Below, one piece after another: positions 63,816-64,000 of a stretch of 64,000 nt of DNA; the stretch's first letter is position 1, and the number at the start of each line of letters is the position of its first letter. The notes under the pieces are model-generated. The model was not told the DNA's origin, did no database searches, and worked only from the letters and a program-made list of their open reading frames with translations. Origin of the DNA: Pseudomonas frederiksbergensis (GTDB lineage: Bacteria > Pseudomonadota > Gammaproteobacteria > Pseudomonadales > Pseudomonadaceae); NCBI RefSeq assembly GCF_003732705.1, contig NZ_MOBR01000009.1:1-64000 (forward strand). The letters run 5' to 3'. The translations under genes were made by a program, and so were the position numbers.

Positions 63816-64000
63816 ATGTGTGCTCATTATTATTGTTAGGGGCCAACCGCCGGCCGTTGCATAGAAATAAGCGGTTCGGGCCTGGCCGGGCAGGGTATTG
63901 GCGGCCACATAGGGGGACTTCTGCGGACAGCCGTAAAACCCTGTGCTAACTTCTTTCGACATAACCGGTAACAAAAATAAGAATTCAGCTTGATCCGGGA

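Overview
The window reads as chromosomal DNA from a Pseudomonas of the fluorescens group. The basis is the gene content (a 180-kDa-class NAD-glutamate dehydrogenase, the nadK-to-pepN block, a moxR/bat operon), high-GC codon use, and many Pseudomonas-type REP half-palindromes of the form GTAGGAGCGAGGCTTGCCCGCGAAGG or GTGGGAGCGAGCCTGCTCGCGAAGG in almost every long intergenic gap. No rRNA, tRNA, CRISPR or insertion sequence was seen.

Layout. 0.1-9.1 kb: an ArsB-type permease, a DUF1853 protein on the opposite strand, then a tight plus-strand block of NAD kinase, metallophosphatase, rhomboid protease, YeaC-like protein, DUF2797 protein and aminopeptidase N. 9.2-10.5 kb: a 1.36 kb non-coding interval made of repeats. 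10.5-14 kb: a YCF48-like beta-propeller protein and an MMPL/RND exporter. 14-18.8 kb: a very large DUF6543-like (dermonecrotic-toxin-like) gene broken by a one-base frameshift. 19-25.9 kb: a pentonate catabolic cluster (FadR-type regulator, IlvD/Edd dehydratase, MFS permease, AraD1/FAH dehydratase, ketoglutarate semialdehyde dehydrogenase) that would take an aldopentonate to 2-oxoglutarate. Two sites matching the FadR-subfamily operator consensus lie in its divergent promoter. 26-28.6 kb: a small acidic protein, a periplasmic lactonase-like propeller and three small exported or membrane proteins. 28.6-34.1 kb: glutathione S-transferase, sbcC and sbcD.

34.3-44.6 kb is the most interesting part. 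It is an orphan type VI secretion island read on the minus strand: vgrG, a DUF4123 adaptor, a VasX-like pore-forming effector, then three tandem copies of a membrane DUF6708 gene at an exact 1313-bp period. Copies 2 and 3 are each preceded by a short orphan copy of the effector's C-terminal tail. The three DUF6708 proteins are almost identical except for a two-helix membrane segment that is strongly divergent. This looks like an expanding array of immunity genes whose specificity segment is being swapped.

44.7-51.5 kb: the moxR/DUF58/DUF4381/batA/batB-TPR/batD operon. 51.9-57.6 kb: a small acidic protein and gdhB. 57.8-63.8 kb: a lipoprotein, a cupin, an antibiotic-biosynthesis-monooxygenase-fold protein, a MocR-type regulator divergent from an AhpD-like protein, a YbjN protein and an outer-membrane SphA-like protein. 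Five copies of a 105-135 bp doubly palindromic element are scattered between operons.
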